In this document: piece after piece, positions 59,313-60,000 of the stretch
Layout of the letters: every line of letters starts with the position of its first letter
How positions within the stretch are numbered: the stretch's first letter is position 1
From: Cristatella mucedo
Taxonomy: Eukaryota > Bryozoa > Phylactolaemata > Cristatellidae
DNA length: 60,000 nt
Direction: 5' to 3'
Assembly (NCBI GenBank): GCA_009760855.2
Contig: WPIO01000005.1
Location: 7,538,001-7,598,000, forward strand
The notes under the pieces: model-generated
The model's database searches: none
The model's input: the letters and a program-made list of their open reading frames with translations, nothing else
Told to the model about the DNA's origin: nothing
Position numbers and translations under genes: made by a program

Positions 59313-60000
59313 ATGGTTATTCCGGATCTCGTAAGAGCCTGAAAAAAGTGTGTGTGTGCCACTGAAGCAGGCTTGGCGGCTCCCTTTAGTCAGAACAAAT
59401 GACGGCTGGCTGACTACATTGCTGACAAATAAAAGGCATAGCTAGCCAGGTGGCAGACCACCTCTCAGCTGAGAAGTTCCCTCGACAGCTAAGCCCATTC
59501 AGCTGATAATGGACCCACAATACCCATTGAGCCCTAATGCATCAGTAGCCACACATCGAAGCTTGCCTACAAGCTCTGCACCTCTGCTGGCCACGGCCAG
59601 GCCTCTTCCTTTGCGACTGAGAGGCTTGCGACGTGCAATCTCTAGATCTCTAGACAAGGCCGGCTCCGATGGCTGGCGACCGGTGTCTGAGTGCTAGCAG
59701 GCTCCGAGAACAGGCATGAGATTCGGCTGGCAGTGAACCTGGACAGACACGTGAGCCCTGCTTGGGGGCAAAAGCTCAACTGGCCAGCAGCACCAGCTGA
59801 GGCAGAACCTCCGAGGGGCTGCACGGCGTCACCATCGACGAGGAGTGTCAGCACGGAAATGCGACAATGGCTAGCAGGCTGGCTCATAAAAGCCAGATAG
59901 GCTGCATGCTGCGAGCAGCTGGGCGAGCAGATCGCGCTGGGAATCGGTTCTTGTTGGGCTCGTTGCTGAACTGCTCTCGAAGGCACCGGAAAATACCGGC
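59313..60000. other. No gene recognised
   Basis: Open frames at 59509-59697 (+) and 59642-59986 (-) are GC-richer but have no recognisable motif. They may include an unrecognised exon cut by the window end. Confidence 0.3.

Overview
The window looks like nuclear DNA from an animal, probably an invertebrate; the species cannot be named from the sequence. The reasons are two spliced genes with introns, an animal-type glutamine synthetase, a PAR-6-like PDZ domain, CpG-rich promoter DNA, tRNA-derived SINEs, long dinucleotide microsatellites and many broken LINE copies. No bacterial, organellar or viral gene is recognised.

Two host genes can be supported. (1) The 3' part of a PDZ-domain gene on the + strand: three exons (4587-5072, 8144-8343, 8463-8677) join in phase and give about 299 residues with a Ser/Arg/Lys-rich N-terminal half and a C-terminal PDZ domain. 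(2) A complete glutamine synthetase gene on the - strand (ATG at 46113, TAA ending at 44150): five coding exons, 367 residues, a probable 5' non-coding exon, one GC-AG intron, and a promoter block with CRE, CCAAT, GC and TATA elements in a CpG-rich stretch.

Most of the rest is transposon-derived. LINE family A (L2/CR1-like; 3' tail of ATT/AAT repeats) and LINE family B (related reverse transcriptase; 3' tail of TTACA repeats) account for roughly thirty 5'-truncated or decayed copies on both strands, two of them nested in other copies. The best RT is the family A copy at 11931-14228 (-): one open frame broken by two stop codons, with a mutated catalytic YADD. Two tRNA-derived SINE families are present. 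SINE I carries the same type of 3' hairpin as LINE A, which points to SINE mobilisation by that LINE. SINE II has a different 3' end. A decayed hAT-like (ZMYM/DUF4371-type) transposase lies at 48450-49520.

Other structure: a diverged satellite of about 173 bp (16680-19200) that switches orientation at a palindrome near 18075; an element bounded by 155-bp direct repeats (50704-51855) whose interior recurs alone at 57750-58495; a U2 snRNA-like 5' end at 47565-47602 (-); two recent tandem duplications of 70-71 bp; and a microsatellite cluster at 31.5-33.5 kb.

Layout: 0-10.5 kb, PDZ gene and intronic LINEs; 10.5-16 kb, nested LINEs; 16-20 kb, satellite; 20-43 kb, LINE/SINE remnants and microsatellites; 43.7-47.8 kb, glutamine synthetase and its CpG-rich promoter region; 48-60 kb, hAT remnant, direct-repeat elements and LINE B copies.
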